DNA of 64,000 bases, taken from NCBI RefSeq assembly GCF_021155765.1, contig NC_060112.1:15810001-15874000 (forward strand), written 5' to 3'. A model generated the notes under the pieces. That model made no database searches. It worked only from the letters and a program-made list of their open reading frames with translations, and was not told where the DNA came from. Position numbers and translations under genes: made by a program. Source of the DNA: Diprion similis (lineage: Eukaryota; Arthropoda; Insecta; Hymenoptera; Diprionidae). Position 1 is the stretch's first letter, and each line of letters starts with the position of its first letter. Shown one piece after another: positions 34,748 to 46,601 of the stretch.

Positions 34748-36258
34748 TAAGTTGCACTTTATATTGAGTGGTCTGTAGGGATCACTTTAATGCACTGTCA
34801 TTTTTTTTTGTGAGCTAAACACTGACGTCACAAACTCTAACCAAAGATTGTTTTTTAGTTCAATCATTTACATAGTATATATATCAAGTCATTTATACAC
34901 CGTATTCATTTCGGTCGTAAAATTTTTTTTCTTATATGCCCCATCATTTATGCAATATTACCATACCTTTTTGTGGAGAAACATATGTAGGTACTGCAGT
35001 AGTTGCGGAAGTCGATGTGTCTAATGTGCTTTGTGTTACACATATAATATTCGTGAGACTTTTATTTAAATTTAAAGATTTTTGCATGTATCAATTTGTA
35101 TATAACATTCATCACAATCACTCGTAGCTAATCGAAGGTGTAATTATCCTTGGTTCTCGATCATTTAATCTTCAGATATGAATTAACAGCACGTTCGCAG
35201 GTGCGTATAATCTAATGTAATGTAGGATAAGAGTGTACATATTTATATCTAAGTCGTATTTTCATGAATTGTATATGTCCACCGAAATGTATATATTATC
35301 TGATATTTCATAAGATATTGTCACGAATAAAATTTGATAGTAAAACATAAATTCGCGGTGATGCTTTGACGAAATTCCAACTTTTACTCCCAGGTACACG
35401 TGACATTCATCTGTGAACAGATAGCAAATGAGAAAAACGAATTCTATCTACGATACTGGTAGAAAAAAATTATGTTTCCGCACAAAAATTACAATCATTT
35501 TCTCATGTTACCAATAGTTATTTCTAATTTCTTTCATTAGCATTATAGTTGCAATACGGATGATGCACAATCTACGTAACAAGTTAGTATAGAGTCCAGT
35601 AGTAACGATACAGGTTTCCACTTATATTGACGGTTGGAAAAAATTCCGTTAATCAAAGATCATTCGAATGCTCAAGAATGCTTACTTGTGTTTGATTATG
35701 AAACACTTCTATTCACTCTGACTAATTTCCTATGTCTAGTTATTGTCGAACATAACTTTGTACGATGAAAAACAATGTCCATTAAAACGCTTCCTTAATT
35801 AGGTACCGTTGCCGGCAGTTATACTGACGTCAGAGTGAAAAGGTGGAGCTAGGTTGGAATACGAGTCAGTAAAACCTGCCAATTACTTTTTGTTTCCCCC
35901 CGATGTTGATTCGAGAAAAAAAACTGGCTTATAAGTATAATTTTATCACAAGCGTAGGCAATAGTTGTGCCTTTGATGTATTCGTCGGCTCGGTTACATC
36001 GTTAGTTTCAGTAATGTGCCACAGACTCCTAACGCGCTGTACGCGAGAACAGTAGAGGCTCCTAAGTTTGTCCTCATTTCAGAGAATAATCGTTAGTAGG
36101 CGAAATTGTAAATCTTGATCAAAACATACAGTACCGTGTGTGAAAAAAATGTGAAAGTCTGTGCGTCAGAAGTGTTTTTAGACGATTTTAAACACTGGTT
36201 GTACGGCTGTTTCGCAGCTGACATTGCCACGACAGTGACGAGCGTGAGGTCGCTTAAG
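34748..36258 (+). other. 3' UTR of FLVCR copy A and spacer to copy B
   Basis: The 3' UTR of copy A probably ends near 35.35 kb at the AATAAA listed separately. The rest is the upstream region of copy B, with initiator-like sequence TCAGTAA near 35874 and TTTCAGTAATG near 36010. No other gene is seen. Confidence 0.4.
35326..35331 (+). terminator. candidate polyadenylation signal for FLVCR copy A
   Basis: The first perfect AATAAA after the stop codon, 579 bases downstream of it. Confidence 0.5.
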
Positions 36259-39200
36259 ATGGACCAAAAACAGTGCAACGAAAACCCTACTGTTCCCCTG
36301 ACAAGGGTGTACGCCAGAAGATGGCTGATGATTACCATTTTCATTTTATACGCGATCGCAGTCATCGGACAATGGCTGCAGTACAGCATCATAAGCAACA
36401 TCATTGCAAGGTATGTAAGTACATGCGGGCACGTTTCACTGTCACAATCACATCACTATAATACTCTGAAAGACCTCGCTCATGGACTAAACCATTACAG
36501 TACGAGAGCCAGTTACCAAAACCATGTGTCATTGTAACAAGGATGAAATCGTGTATAATCGAAAGTTTAGATAAGCCTAAACACGTCTTGGGATTAGTAA
36601 CCTTCAGAATCCTAGCACGGTCGCGGAAGGTGATTTCTGCTGTGAAAAAAAGCCAGATTTCATCATCACAATATGTCAGATTTTGTAAATGTACATAGTT
36701 TTGTTATTTGATTACTAAAAATACTGTTTTCAGACGTTTTGCAACTTACGTTTAACGTGAACACAATGTCATAAAATTTAGCCGACTTGTATCATAGCAA
36801 TTCGCTTAATTTGTTTGAAATCTTCTGTATGGCTACCAAGATTACCAAAATACTATTTTCATACATTTCGCGCCTTGCTTTTGACGTTGAAAACGAGAAA
36901 AACTTTTCGGGGTGCTTGGCAAATGCCCCTCCGCTTGGTACGCTCGTGTGTCCACGTGGCTGTTCTCGCTTCACTACGGGTTTGGATAACTCGTTCTTCA
37001 TCGATATCTAAGAATTGGAGAGGCCAACTTGTTGCGAAGACTCTGATAGGGATAAATACAATTTTTTTTATATAAAAATTCTCTGATAGGGCCCGTGCAA
37101 CACTTAATTTATCTGATATCGGTTTATTCTACATCTGGGAACCGTTTGCAGACGTTTTGCGGTAATAAAGACCGGTAAAATATTATTACATTTATGAAAT
37201 GCTTTCAAAATGTCACGCAAGGAGGTTTTTTTCCTGAAAATAGATTTTTTAACATCAATTAACCCAAATTTACTTATAAAAATGATTTTCAGACGCGGTG
37301 CTATGATACATTCTTTTTTCATAATTTTTTTTTTTTTTTTGACATGGTTTCCTAGGCAGGTGCAACGGTATTTTTGTCGAAAAACCGTGTTTTCGATGTC
37401 TCAGGGCTATCATCCCACTATATTCCGTAAATCAAACGTTTTGCTATGATACAAGTTGGCTAAATTTTACGACATTTTTGAAAATGTGCTCAGATTAGAC
37501 GCAAGGCGCAAAATGTCTGAAAATTGGATTTTTGACTTCGGAGTTATCTAAACTACCGATTCTACAAGGTTTGGTCTTTGTGGCGATGATACAAAAACAA
37601 TTGTGACGGTTTTGGTAACTGGCTCTAGTACTATGACTGTTATCAGGACTGGAATGCCTCGTGGATTCTCAGGTTTCGACATTACGTAACACGACGTACC
37701 TTTGAAGACTTTATCATCCTTGTACCATATTTGTATGTGTAACTATTTATCAGTGTAGTATTCCCTATTAGGTGATTCACGTTCTACGAAGGTCGAGCAT
37801 AACGCCCTGTACACAATTATCATTAAAGTTAATGATACTTTATTCCCACATTTTTCACTCCAGGCAAGTTAACTTGTAGTTTTGACTAAAGAGAATCATT
37901 CAAATACGCCGGAGCATAAATACAGCGCAGTTATATGGCATTCGCTATATTCACTCAACCTTCGGACAGGCAAACGAGGTGATAGGTCATAGACGAGCCG
38001 TTAACAAGCATGTCTCAGTATCAGGTACATCTACCATACAAAGTTCCTTTCGATTATCCAAAAGTTGAACGAAAAACAGCAACATCGAAGCAGTTCAACG
38101 CAATTATATGTATGTAACAATGTTGCTCATTGAAAACGGAAGAAAAATAAATTTCATTTTGTCCGATTCAGAGACTTACTCAATATATAGGTATAGACTG
38201 TCTATTTCGCTTCCATTAGTTGCACAAGTTCTGGGGGTTGTAACGCAATAATTGTAACAAAAAGACACTGCTTATTCAGATACTACGACGTATCGCTCGT
38301 GGCTGTGAACTGGACTTCCCTGGTATTTCTGGTGATTTACATTCCTATGGTGTTTCCCGCATCGTATGTGATAGATCGATTAGGCTTACGCTGGACCATG
38401 ATCGTCGGATGTGCTCTGGTCACCTCTGGCAGCTGGATCAAAGTATTTTCAGCCTCGCCCGATAGATTCTACGTCACCTTCATTGGCCAAGCCGTGATAT
38501 CTAGTGCCCAGGTAAAAAGCATATCGAGTCATACGTGGTTCGTTCAATATGTGTGATCGAAAGTACGTACTGTACAAGCGAATTCATTTCGTACTTATAA
38601 TGACTTCTGATATTCAGTATACATGCATGGTTAGCGAAAGGTAACCGGTAATTGATCATTTCAACTATATGCGGCCAACTACGACTCAGCTGCTGGGATT
38701 ATTCTTCAGCATATAGTTATAATAATCCATGTTCCATGACAATTTTTCAGGTGATGCATTTACCAATTTGCGCGGAATTCCCATCGGTTCGGAAGATTTT
38801 TATACCATTTACTTATACGCGAGTTTATAGTTTGTGGCTTGCTGAATTTCAGTGAATGCAAATGGGTAGATCAGAAAATGTTAAACTCATATACATTTGT
38901 AATTGTGTACTATATTTGCCATTTGATGGCATTCAGAAGCTAGTAATTGCGAAACCTAATCGACCTGCTGAAGATGTATTTCATACGTAGATATGCTATG
39001 CGGTGTATAAAAAGCGAAAATTTCTCAATCATTCAACTTTTTAAGGTCTGATCAATCGCGATATCGCCATGTGAATTCAGCTTTACATTGTACCGTCCTC
39101 GGAATGTCACAGCTGCTGTAATTTACAGTCGCAACTTTCACAAGATATTATTGAAGGTTTCTCTATTTACTCTTCTCTGCTTCGTAAAGATTGAAATCTT

Positions 39201-41902
39201 TCTCACATTTTTATGCATTAGGTGTTCGTGATAAGCGTCCCTGGCCGTCTTGCCGCTAACTGGTTTGGACCCCATGAGATTTCAACAGCCACGGCAATTG
39301 GTCTTTTTGGCTGTCAAATAGGAATAGGAATTACTTTCCTCCTGCCACCAAACATCGTCAGGAATCATGAGCAGTTAGAAAATATTGGAAATGATCTGTT
39401 CGTACTCTACTTGACTACCGCCATCTTCGCATCGTTGGTCACCGTTGTTGTATTCGCGTGTGAGCATTCAAAAACATGTATTAAATCTATAATAACACGG
39501 AGAAAGTATCATATTAGCTCTAAGAATTCAACATCCCAGCATGTTCCACTTCAAGGATGAATGAAGTAAACTGAAATTTGGATAATCCAATGAATCCTTC
39601 GACGTTTCTTGCAATTCTCGTCCAATGACAGTCTGCTCGCTTATAAAACGAATGGAAATTAATTGTTAATGAAAACTGTAAAGGCAAGTCACACCGGCTT
39701 CTTGTTGGTCACGATTACCAGATCGCCGTTTATGATCAACGCATTCTTCATCACGCCTTCTGCACATTCGTGCCATGATCGAAATATGATCGGATTCCAT
39801 CATCCATGTCTTCTAGAATTAATACTTATGCACACATCGAAGTACGTAATTCAGTACATGCAGTGTTATATTAATGGCACAGACGTAATGACCGGTTTGA
39901 CTGGTACGGACGATATGTTGACCTTGGATGGCTTCTACCGATTACTTTAAACAAAATTTACGTATCTATCCACACAACTTTTTGCGGTAGTTTTCCGGTC
40001 AGATCCCCCGCTACCGCCGAGCGATGCCCGGAGGCTTCAAATTCTACACAAGACAGAGAGTACAGAAGGATTCTTAACACTGACAAGAAGGCTGCTGACA
40101 AATCGCAGCTACCTTGCTCTCTGGCATGCCTTCGGTGTTACCATAGGCGTTTTCAACGCTCTTAGTACACTCTTGAACGAAATGTACCTCATGCGATTCA
40201 AGGTAACCAAGCCACGCACTTAATGTCCAAGAACCAGCTTTTTGAAATTCTTGTTCCCTTTCAGAGCGGGGAAGTCGAAGTTGGATACATCGGGGTGGTT
40301 ATAACAATTTTAGGTATGGCTGGAGCCATTGTCGCGGGTGTCGTACTTGACAGGACACACAAGTTCAAGTGAGTTCAAACATCGACAACAGAGTAAACCG
40401 TAATCCAATTGTATAAGAAGATATTGTTACCGAAACTGAACCATCGTAAACTTTCTTTCAGACTGATGATCAGTTCGGTATGTGCACTGTCGTGGATAGG
40501 ACTTATACTCATCGGAATCGGCTTGCTGCTTGAACACAAATGGATCATTTACCTGGGAGCAATCATGTTCGGGTAAATAATAACACTTTCATATCTATAT
40601 CTGTATAGTAAATGAATAGTAGTTATACACTAGATAAAACAGATATTGAATCCGGATTGAAATTTCTAAAAATTTTTCAGTTAATCGATTTGTTTTCGTT
40701 AAATTTAGCTCTCCTATTTTTATGCACTTTCAAATCTCCAACGATTTGCTAAAATTCGAGAATGTGCAACGGTATTTTATAGGGTGAAACAAGATATTTC
40801 AATTAACTTGAATAATGTTGTTTTAGCTTCAAATAAAGAAGTATGTACGTAAATTTAAAAGATCAAAACACTTTATGCAATATTGCTCACTGAAATTCTT
40901 GACCTTGGCCATAGTTATCTGATTATGGAAATCTGGCTAGGCATAATTTTGACGCTCAATTAACTGTCAGGCAGCTCTTATTCAGGGATAGACAGAAGTG
41001 TAAGATAATTAAACATTGATGTACCGTTTACATTGACTAACTTTTAACTTCGGGAATAGCACGTAAGATATATACAAAATTATGCGTTCATGATTGTCAA
41101 TACTGAGTATGCAAATCCCAAATAACATTGACGGAACCTCGTTCTTTGCAGTATTTTGATCAGCAAAGATTGTGTGCAAATCGCTATTACATTACTGTTA
41201 GCGATCTGATTCTCATAAACTGAACTCGAATAAGCAGCAAGTAAATTGCAATATATAACACACACTTTGTCTGGGGATTATTGTTGTTGGCAAAACTAAC
41301 TGCATGTACGTGGAAGTAAGCTTAGCTTATTTGCACACAACTCGTGATATCTTGCTTGCTAATTGCAAAAATTTTGTTATCTGGGATGATTTGCTCGCCG
41401 ATCATGCAAAATTAGCAATACCCGTACAGCTTTATCCATATTATAGCTATATTTGCGTTGTAGACTATTGTGCATTTTTCTCGCTGCTCAACAGTTCAGT
41501 AGTAACATCGGTTACAAGTTGTGAAAATTATTCGTTTTCCTGCAGATCGAGGAAGCTGCCAGGCAATTTTCAAAGTCTCTTCACTCATATTACAGGTTTT
41601 TCAATGCTGGCTACAGCACACTCGGGTTCGAAGTTTGTGCGGAATTCACCTACCCGGATCCAGAAGGCGTAACTACTGCTTATTTGACTGTCGCCCACCA
41701 ATCTTATGGTGCAGCAATGATACTTATTTTCGGAAAGGTATTAGAATCCTATGGCGACCTTTGGGTCCACATAGGACTCGGAGTAATCGGCTTCACGGGA
41801 TTGGTAGCTCACATATTTACGAAAGATTTGCAGAAGCGGCAAAATGCGAAAGAAATCGCTTGCCGCAACAAAGTACACTTGAAAGAAGACCCCAGTGCAT
41901 AA
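36259..41902 (+). CDS. FLVCR: FLVCR-family major facilitator transporter, copy B
   Basis: A tandem paralogue of copy A. Exons are 36259-36410, 38280-38511, 39222-39459, 39991-40202, 40265-40368, 40462-40572 and 41596-41902, giving 451 residues. Exons 2-6 have exactly the same lengths (232, 238, 212, 104 and 111) and phases as copy A, so the pair arose by duplication of a whole gene. Shared motifs include RRWLMITIFILYAI, QWLQYSIISNI, DRLGLRWTMIVG, PGRLAANWFGPHEISTATAIG, LDRTHKFK and EFTYPDPEG. The chosen ATG (A at -3) aligns with copy A. An in-frame ATG at 36115 would add 48 residues unlike copy A and is less likely. Intron 1 (1.87 kb) carries a fold-back element. The N- and C-terminal tails have diverged most, so substrate or localisation may differ. 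Confidence 0.92.
36503..37628. mobile_element. 1.13-kb fold-back/MITE element in intron 1 of FLVCR copy B
   Basis: Long, imperfect terminal inverted repeats of roughly 200-300 bp. The left end carries AGAGCCAGTTACCAAAACC and the right end its inverted copy, and both arms then share GTTTAGATA. Deeper matches join 36731-36753 to 37488-37510 and 36761-36802 to 37438-37478. TA flanks both ends (36501-36502 and 37629-37630), as for Tc1/mariner-type insertion. The centre has no convincing transposase frame. It lies wholly inside an intron in the spliced orientation of the host gene. Confidence 0.75.
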
Positions 41903-42613
41903 GACGTGAAGAGAACTGTCCGGAGTTAGAAATCGTATTTTGCGTAACAACTTGACCATCGAATTATGCAAGATTTTCAGATCCCAGATACGATGACAAT
42001 TTATCGCCAAGCGGAATGTATTAAATCCATTGGAGAAACTTGTTCTGGTTTATTCCAAAAGCATCTGACATCACGCAAGAAAACTGGCGAGAAAAAGTGG
42101 TTCAAGTGCTATATACGCGTGTCAGCCAGGTGGAACATTTCCGCAACATTTTTTTTGATAAACTGTCAAACTGTAAATTGTATGAAAACTTACTTTTAAT
42201 ATAATTGACATAACGCTGTGTGTCGCCATAATCGATCAACAATGGAACAAAAAGAAAAGCTGTATTTGTTGGAAAAGGGCTGCGAATCTTTGAAAGATTA
42301 TGATTCAACGGTAATATTTCACGTGTTACCTATTTGAATTTTAGTCCTTAAAATGACAACTATTTTCACCAGATGCATCTGACCTAGTGGGATCAATCTA
42401 CGTTCTTACATCATAAGTAAATCAATCCAAATAATTTGTTCAACAGTCCCAAATCTGGTTATAGAGAATGGTGAGATACATAGATCAGTTTCCGAATCTT
42501 TCGATAGACATATATTTCTAAGCATACACATGGTAAAAAAGAATAGACCATACATTAGCAGCACGAAATTTCAACCACACTTGTTAATGTTGTACAATAG
42601 ACACGTTGTTATC
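41903..42613. other. convergent 3' ends of FLVCR copy B and PAAF1
   Basis: Only 711 bases separate the two stop codons, and the genes point at each other, so the 3' UTRs probably meet or overlap here. A TTTATT at 42049-42054 is an AATAAA on the minus strand for PAAF1. If used, the PAAF1 transcript would run into the FLVCR copy B 3' UTR. No other gene is seen. Confidence 0.45.
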
Positions 42614-44497
42614 TCAGGAGCAAAATTTCTCGACAATATCACCGACTTGATATTTGCGTATACACCCATCCCTCGCTCCAACGTAAACGTGATCCTGTCC
42701 GTCCGATGTCAAATCGTTGATCGGTTCAAAATCAGATCCCGTTAGCTGCAGACGAACCGGAGAAATAGGATCCTTGTTAGACGAGGGAATCCGATAGCCA
42801 ATGCATACCCCGTCTGTCTGGCCCACCAAGAGGAAATCTTTGTACACTAGCAACGCTCTGACAGGGCTGTTGCTTTCGTGGATTACCCTCAGAGTATCCA
42901 GCTGCTGGACTATACTTATCAAGTAAATCTAGATGGAACACGGAAACGGCGACTGTCACTCAGAGAAATTTAAAAAACTACGGATAAATGTACTTATCAG
43001 ATTATCGTTACGAAACACGAGCATACATACCTGTCCGTTCTCTAAGCCAACAGCCAGACACTCGTTACTTACGAGTGAAAAAGCACTCACACTAGAAGGT
43101 AGAATTTTTCTGGCCAGCTCAGCTCTAGCTGCGATTGCGACTAACGCAAGAGTTCCGTCTTCACAACCTAGAGCAAGCACTTTTCCAGGTGTTCCGATCT
43201 CTCGATTTGACAAAACTTCTTCGTTTGGAGGTAGCTCTAATTGATTTGAAGAAGTAATAGCACAAGCCATGATACTGCTTGTCAACTCACATAGAACTCC
43301 TAGGCATTTAGACTCTCCAACATCCCATAGTCTGGCCGAACCATCCCTAACAATTTCACGGATTATTCAATAGAAATTGTGTCACAAAATAGAAACTAGG
43401 AATAACAGTCCGCAGAATGCAACTTATGCTACAACACGATCTATCAGTGGCATTCTTTCAGCCCACGTTGGGCTAGAATTTACTTTAATAAGACCAATGT
43501 GCTTAATATGTAATAAAAATAAAATCTCAAGTATGGGATCATAGGATTTCTGAAATGTCAATAGATACTTTGAGCAGAATATGACAAGATGGAAACAATT
43601 ATTACTTGGATGTGGTGATGACATTTCTACCTCTCTCAACGATAACCATATCTGTGACGGGGGCAGTGTGGCCAACAAGAGTAACGGGACATTTTCCTGT
43701 CTGGGCGCACCAAACTCTCGTTCTCCAATCTGCACCGCCTCCCAGAACTACAACACCAGATGGAAACCATCTGCATTGGTATATTTCCCCTACGTGGCCT
43801 TCCAATGTGCGCTGCAACAGAGCATGCCATACTTTAATCCATGAATATTTAATCATTAGATTCACCGTCTGTAATTTATCTATTTTAGTCTGAAAAATTT
43901 GATCGATAAGAAATAAAACATCAAATACTTACTCTGATGACTCCTCGCTGTACTTCCCATATTTGTAATTCTCCTTGAGACCCGCTTGATAATCCCAAGC
44001 CTCCAGGGGTAACTGAGACCCTGGTACAAGATTTAGTGTGCAGGGGGAACGATGTTAGGGGAGCGACGAACGTAGTGACGGTTCCGGAGTCTGTATGTTT
44101 TATGGTCACTGATTTTCCGGAGTAACTCACCAATGTGAACCCTTCCGAGCACGATATTTGGCCATCACGTAGTTCCAGTTTTCCCGTGACACTAGGTTGG
44201 TCTGTGCAGAAAATATGCATGTTATTTGGATAGTAAAAATAATAGAATCTACACAAACATATGAAAAATTAGTATTTTGGGTCGTTGAGCAAAATCACCT
44301 CTGTACTTGTGGGAGATCCAGGCTTCCTTGTCACGGCCTCTATTTGGTAAGAGAGAAAAAAATTGATTATCACGTTGTAATGGGTAACAGTTATCAGGTT
44401 AGACCAGATCAAATTAGCAAATGTGTAATAATCACCTGAGACATGTGTCCCAGTCACAACGAATGTTTATTAAAGGCAAATTGCCGTTAGCAGTCAT
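42614..44497 (-). CDS. PAAF1: proteasomal ATPase-associated factor 1 (PAAF1), WD-repeat protein
   Basis: A cytosolic and nuclear WD40 beta-propeller protein that binds proteasomal 19S ATPases and restrains assembly of the 26S proteasome. Six coding exons join in frame: 44436-44497, 44299-44339, 43933-44201, 43606-43811, 43031-43346 and 42614-42928, giving 402 residues (human about 392). The order of motifs follows the vertebrate protein: CDWDTCLR and DKEAWISHKY at the N-terminus, SEGFTLV, PGGLGLSSGSQGELQIWEV, TLEGHVGEIYQCRWFPSG, VIVERGRNVITTSK, DGSARLWDVGESKCLGVL, then a more divergent propeller half ending in VYVGARDGCIRKYQV. The start ATG at 44497 is the first in frame and follows an in-frame stop. 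It is divergent from CD164, with 734 bases between the start codons, and convergent with FLVCR copy B. Confidence 0.95.
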
Positions 44498-45231
44498 TTT
44501 TTACTCAGACCCTCAACAGTAATAAGCAATTGCAGAATATTTAAATCCGAACGACAATATAATCATCGGTCCATCTAATTGTTGCAGTATCGAATTGTCA
44601 ATTCACTCCAACTCGCTTGAAGTGAAGTTAGCAACAAACTTGCTGCCACTTGTACGAACGCGTCGGGGCGAATGTTTTCGCAAAAGTTTAATGACTTCGG
44701 GTGAAAAACAAAAAAGTACAGAGTAAATAATCTGGATATAAAGTGCTGGAAGCAAACTATTTCACTATGTCTTTCTTATTTCAACAATTATCTTCAGTAT
44801 TGAATTGTCGAACTTTACCGTAGTGTGAAGATAGCTTCGAACGAACTGTCATTCGCAGTACAACGTGACTCAAGACCAGAATCAAATAAGCGTTCCGAGA
44901 CATATTTCCATCGCTTCAAATCATTCCAAAGTCATCCAATCGTACATAAAATTTCATTTATTATTTTATTTCCGTGAAAAGACGTGCCATGTAGGGTTAC
45001 ACGAGATACTGCGTCGCATTTCGTTGTCACTTTAATCAGATTTGAGCCTTGCAGTTGGGGGTGGGGGGCGTGCATCGACGTCGTCGTCGTGGTCTGAAGC
45101 TGTCGCTTGTCGCCTGTCGCCGGTTCGGCAGTGTCGTGATAGTTTTCTTAGCTCGAGCCAACGCGACGACACATTTAACCTGTAACTCTTTACTCTTCAT
45201 TCGCCCAGTAGCTTTGTAGATTGGCATAAAA
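44498..45231. promoter_or_regulatory. divergent promoter between PAAF1 and CD164
   Basis: A 734-base interval between two start codons on opposite strands. The CD164-proximal part (45.04-45.14 kb) is GC-rich with repeated CGTCGT units, typical of TATA-less promoters; the PAAF1 side is AT-rich. Shared regulation is inferred from the geometry only. Confidence 0.5.
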
Positions 45232-46601
45232 ATGAGGGCTGTACGAACGACGTGTATCCTGATCGCACTCGCTTGCTTCGTCCATGTGTTTGAAATCGGT
45301 GAGTATCCATTACGTCCGAGAAACGAATGACTGAGGTTCGATGGCGGCGTAGAGAACGAATTCCAGTCTCGTCGCATTTTCCTCATTCCTGTCGCTGCAA
45401 GTTTCTACCAACGTGCGCATGTTCACGGCACGATTGACGTACACCATACGTGGTCAATTTGCGTATTACTTTTGAGGAAAAAAATTCCTTGTCTTCTATT
45501 CTTTGTATCTTGTCAGCGTTTTCTAATATCTATACCAGTCGCTTGCAATGAGCATTTTTCTTGTTGCAAATATTTCATTCTTTTTATTCCCCCACTTAAT
45601 AATCACGTACAACTTTTTTCTTTCCACTCGACACTCCGACTGAACATGCATGACTAACTGATCTGTTTGGTAGAGACTACCGCCCCTCTTTTGTCATGAA
45701 ATTCTCAGATTCTGACACACATTTTTTTCTAATTCTATTGCAATTTATTGTGTCTTTATTTTCTTGCCTTTCAAGTTGTTCAAGAATATTTTATAAGTAA
45801 TTATTGAATATACCAAACTTACATCTACCATTTATGTGTTCTTTTCTTTGTTTAGCATCTGGTGCATCACTCCGTAATAGCCCTGAGCCGACTGTATCTC
45901 CGACGACTTCACCCAAAGGCACTACTGCACTACCGAAGTCCACTACTATTACCACTCATCCACCACCAACACCAGCGCCAACACCAGCGCCAACACCAGC
46001 ACCAACACCAGCACCAACACCAGCACCAACACCAAATCCAAATAACACTACTCCTGTACCACCAACTCCAACACCACCCACTGAACCTACTACTCATCCA
46101 ACAAGTTCAACAACTCCATCGACTACATCACCCACACCACCTACTCCACCTAAAACCACCACTGCTATACCACCAACAACGACACCCTGCCCACCCGACG
46201 ATCGTCACTTCGATGGACTCAGTTTCATGGGTAAGTACTCTTGTATTATGCTATAAATTCATCATTATTGACTTCAAAAAATATTCTGTTTCAAAATATG
46301 AGTTCGCCGTCAATAGATATATCGTAATCTATGTATTTTTCGGAAGAGATGACTTGATGATTCAAAAAAAAGGGTTTCTGCTTGAAAGCTCAAATGATTT
46401 TTAAAATCATTGTACCGAATTAAAAAACAAAGATTGCTTTTACAGTAGTCGAAAAAATATTCATAGCGTATGTTAAAAATGAATGTTATTGTACCTCTTC
46501 TCACAGGTGGCATAATCCTGACTGGTGGTCTGGGCGCGATTGGCTTTATATTGTGGAAATTCTACAAAGCGCGCACAGAACGCAATTATCACACACTCTG
46601 A
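45232..46601 (+). CDS. CD164: CD164/visgun-like sialomucin core protein
   Basis: A type I membrane mucin. Family members (vertebrate CD164/endolyn, Drosophila visgun) traffic between cell surface, endosomes and lysosomes and act in adhesion and proliferation. Three coding exons join in frame: 45232-45298, 45856-46230 and 46507-46601, giving 178 residues. Exon 1 encodes the signal peptide (starts MRAVRTTCILIALACF). Exon 2 is almost wholly Thr/Pro/Ser with a TPAP tandem repeat, expected to be heavily O-glycosylated. The end of exon 2 and exon 3 encode the membrane span GIILTGGLGAIGFILWKF and the short tail ending ERNYHTL, whose NYHTL end is shared with vertebrate CD164 and fits a YxxPhi lysosomal sorting signal. 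The cysteine-rich segment found between mucin domains in vertebrate CD164 is not seen. Confidence 0.93.
45966..46034 (+). repeat. 12-bp tandem repeat encoding TPAP units in CD164
   Basis: About six copies of a 12-base unit, ACACCAGCGCCA or ACACCAGCACCA, within exon 2. The first units use GCG for alanine and the later ones GCA. Length variation here would add or remove TPAP units without a frameshift. Confidence 0.9.

Noticed and set aside
40573-41595. Long open frames in the last intron of FLVCR copy B (for example 41304-41672)
   Set aside because: They cross the acceptor into exon 7 in the wrong frame. The conserved exon 6-exon 7 junction with the same phase as copy A explains the region.
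45862-46404. 180-codon plus-strand frame rich in His/Gln/Leu
   Set aside because: It is an alternative frame of the CD164 mucin repeat. The other frame continues through correct splice sites into the membrane span and tail.
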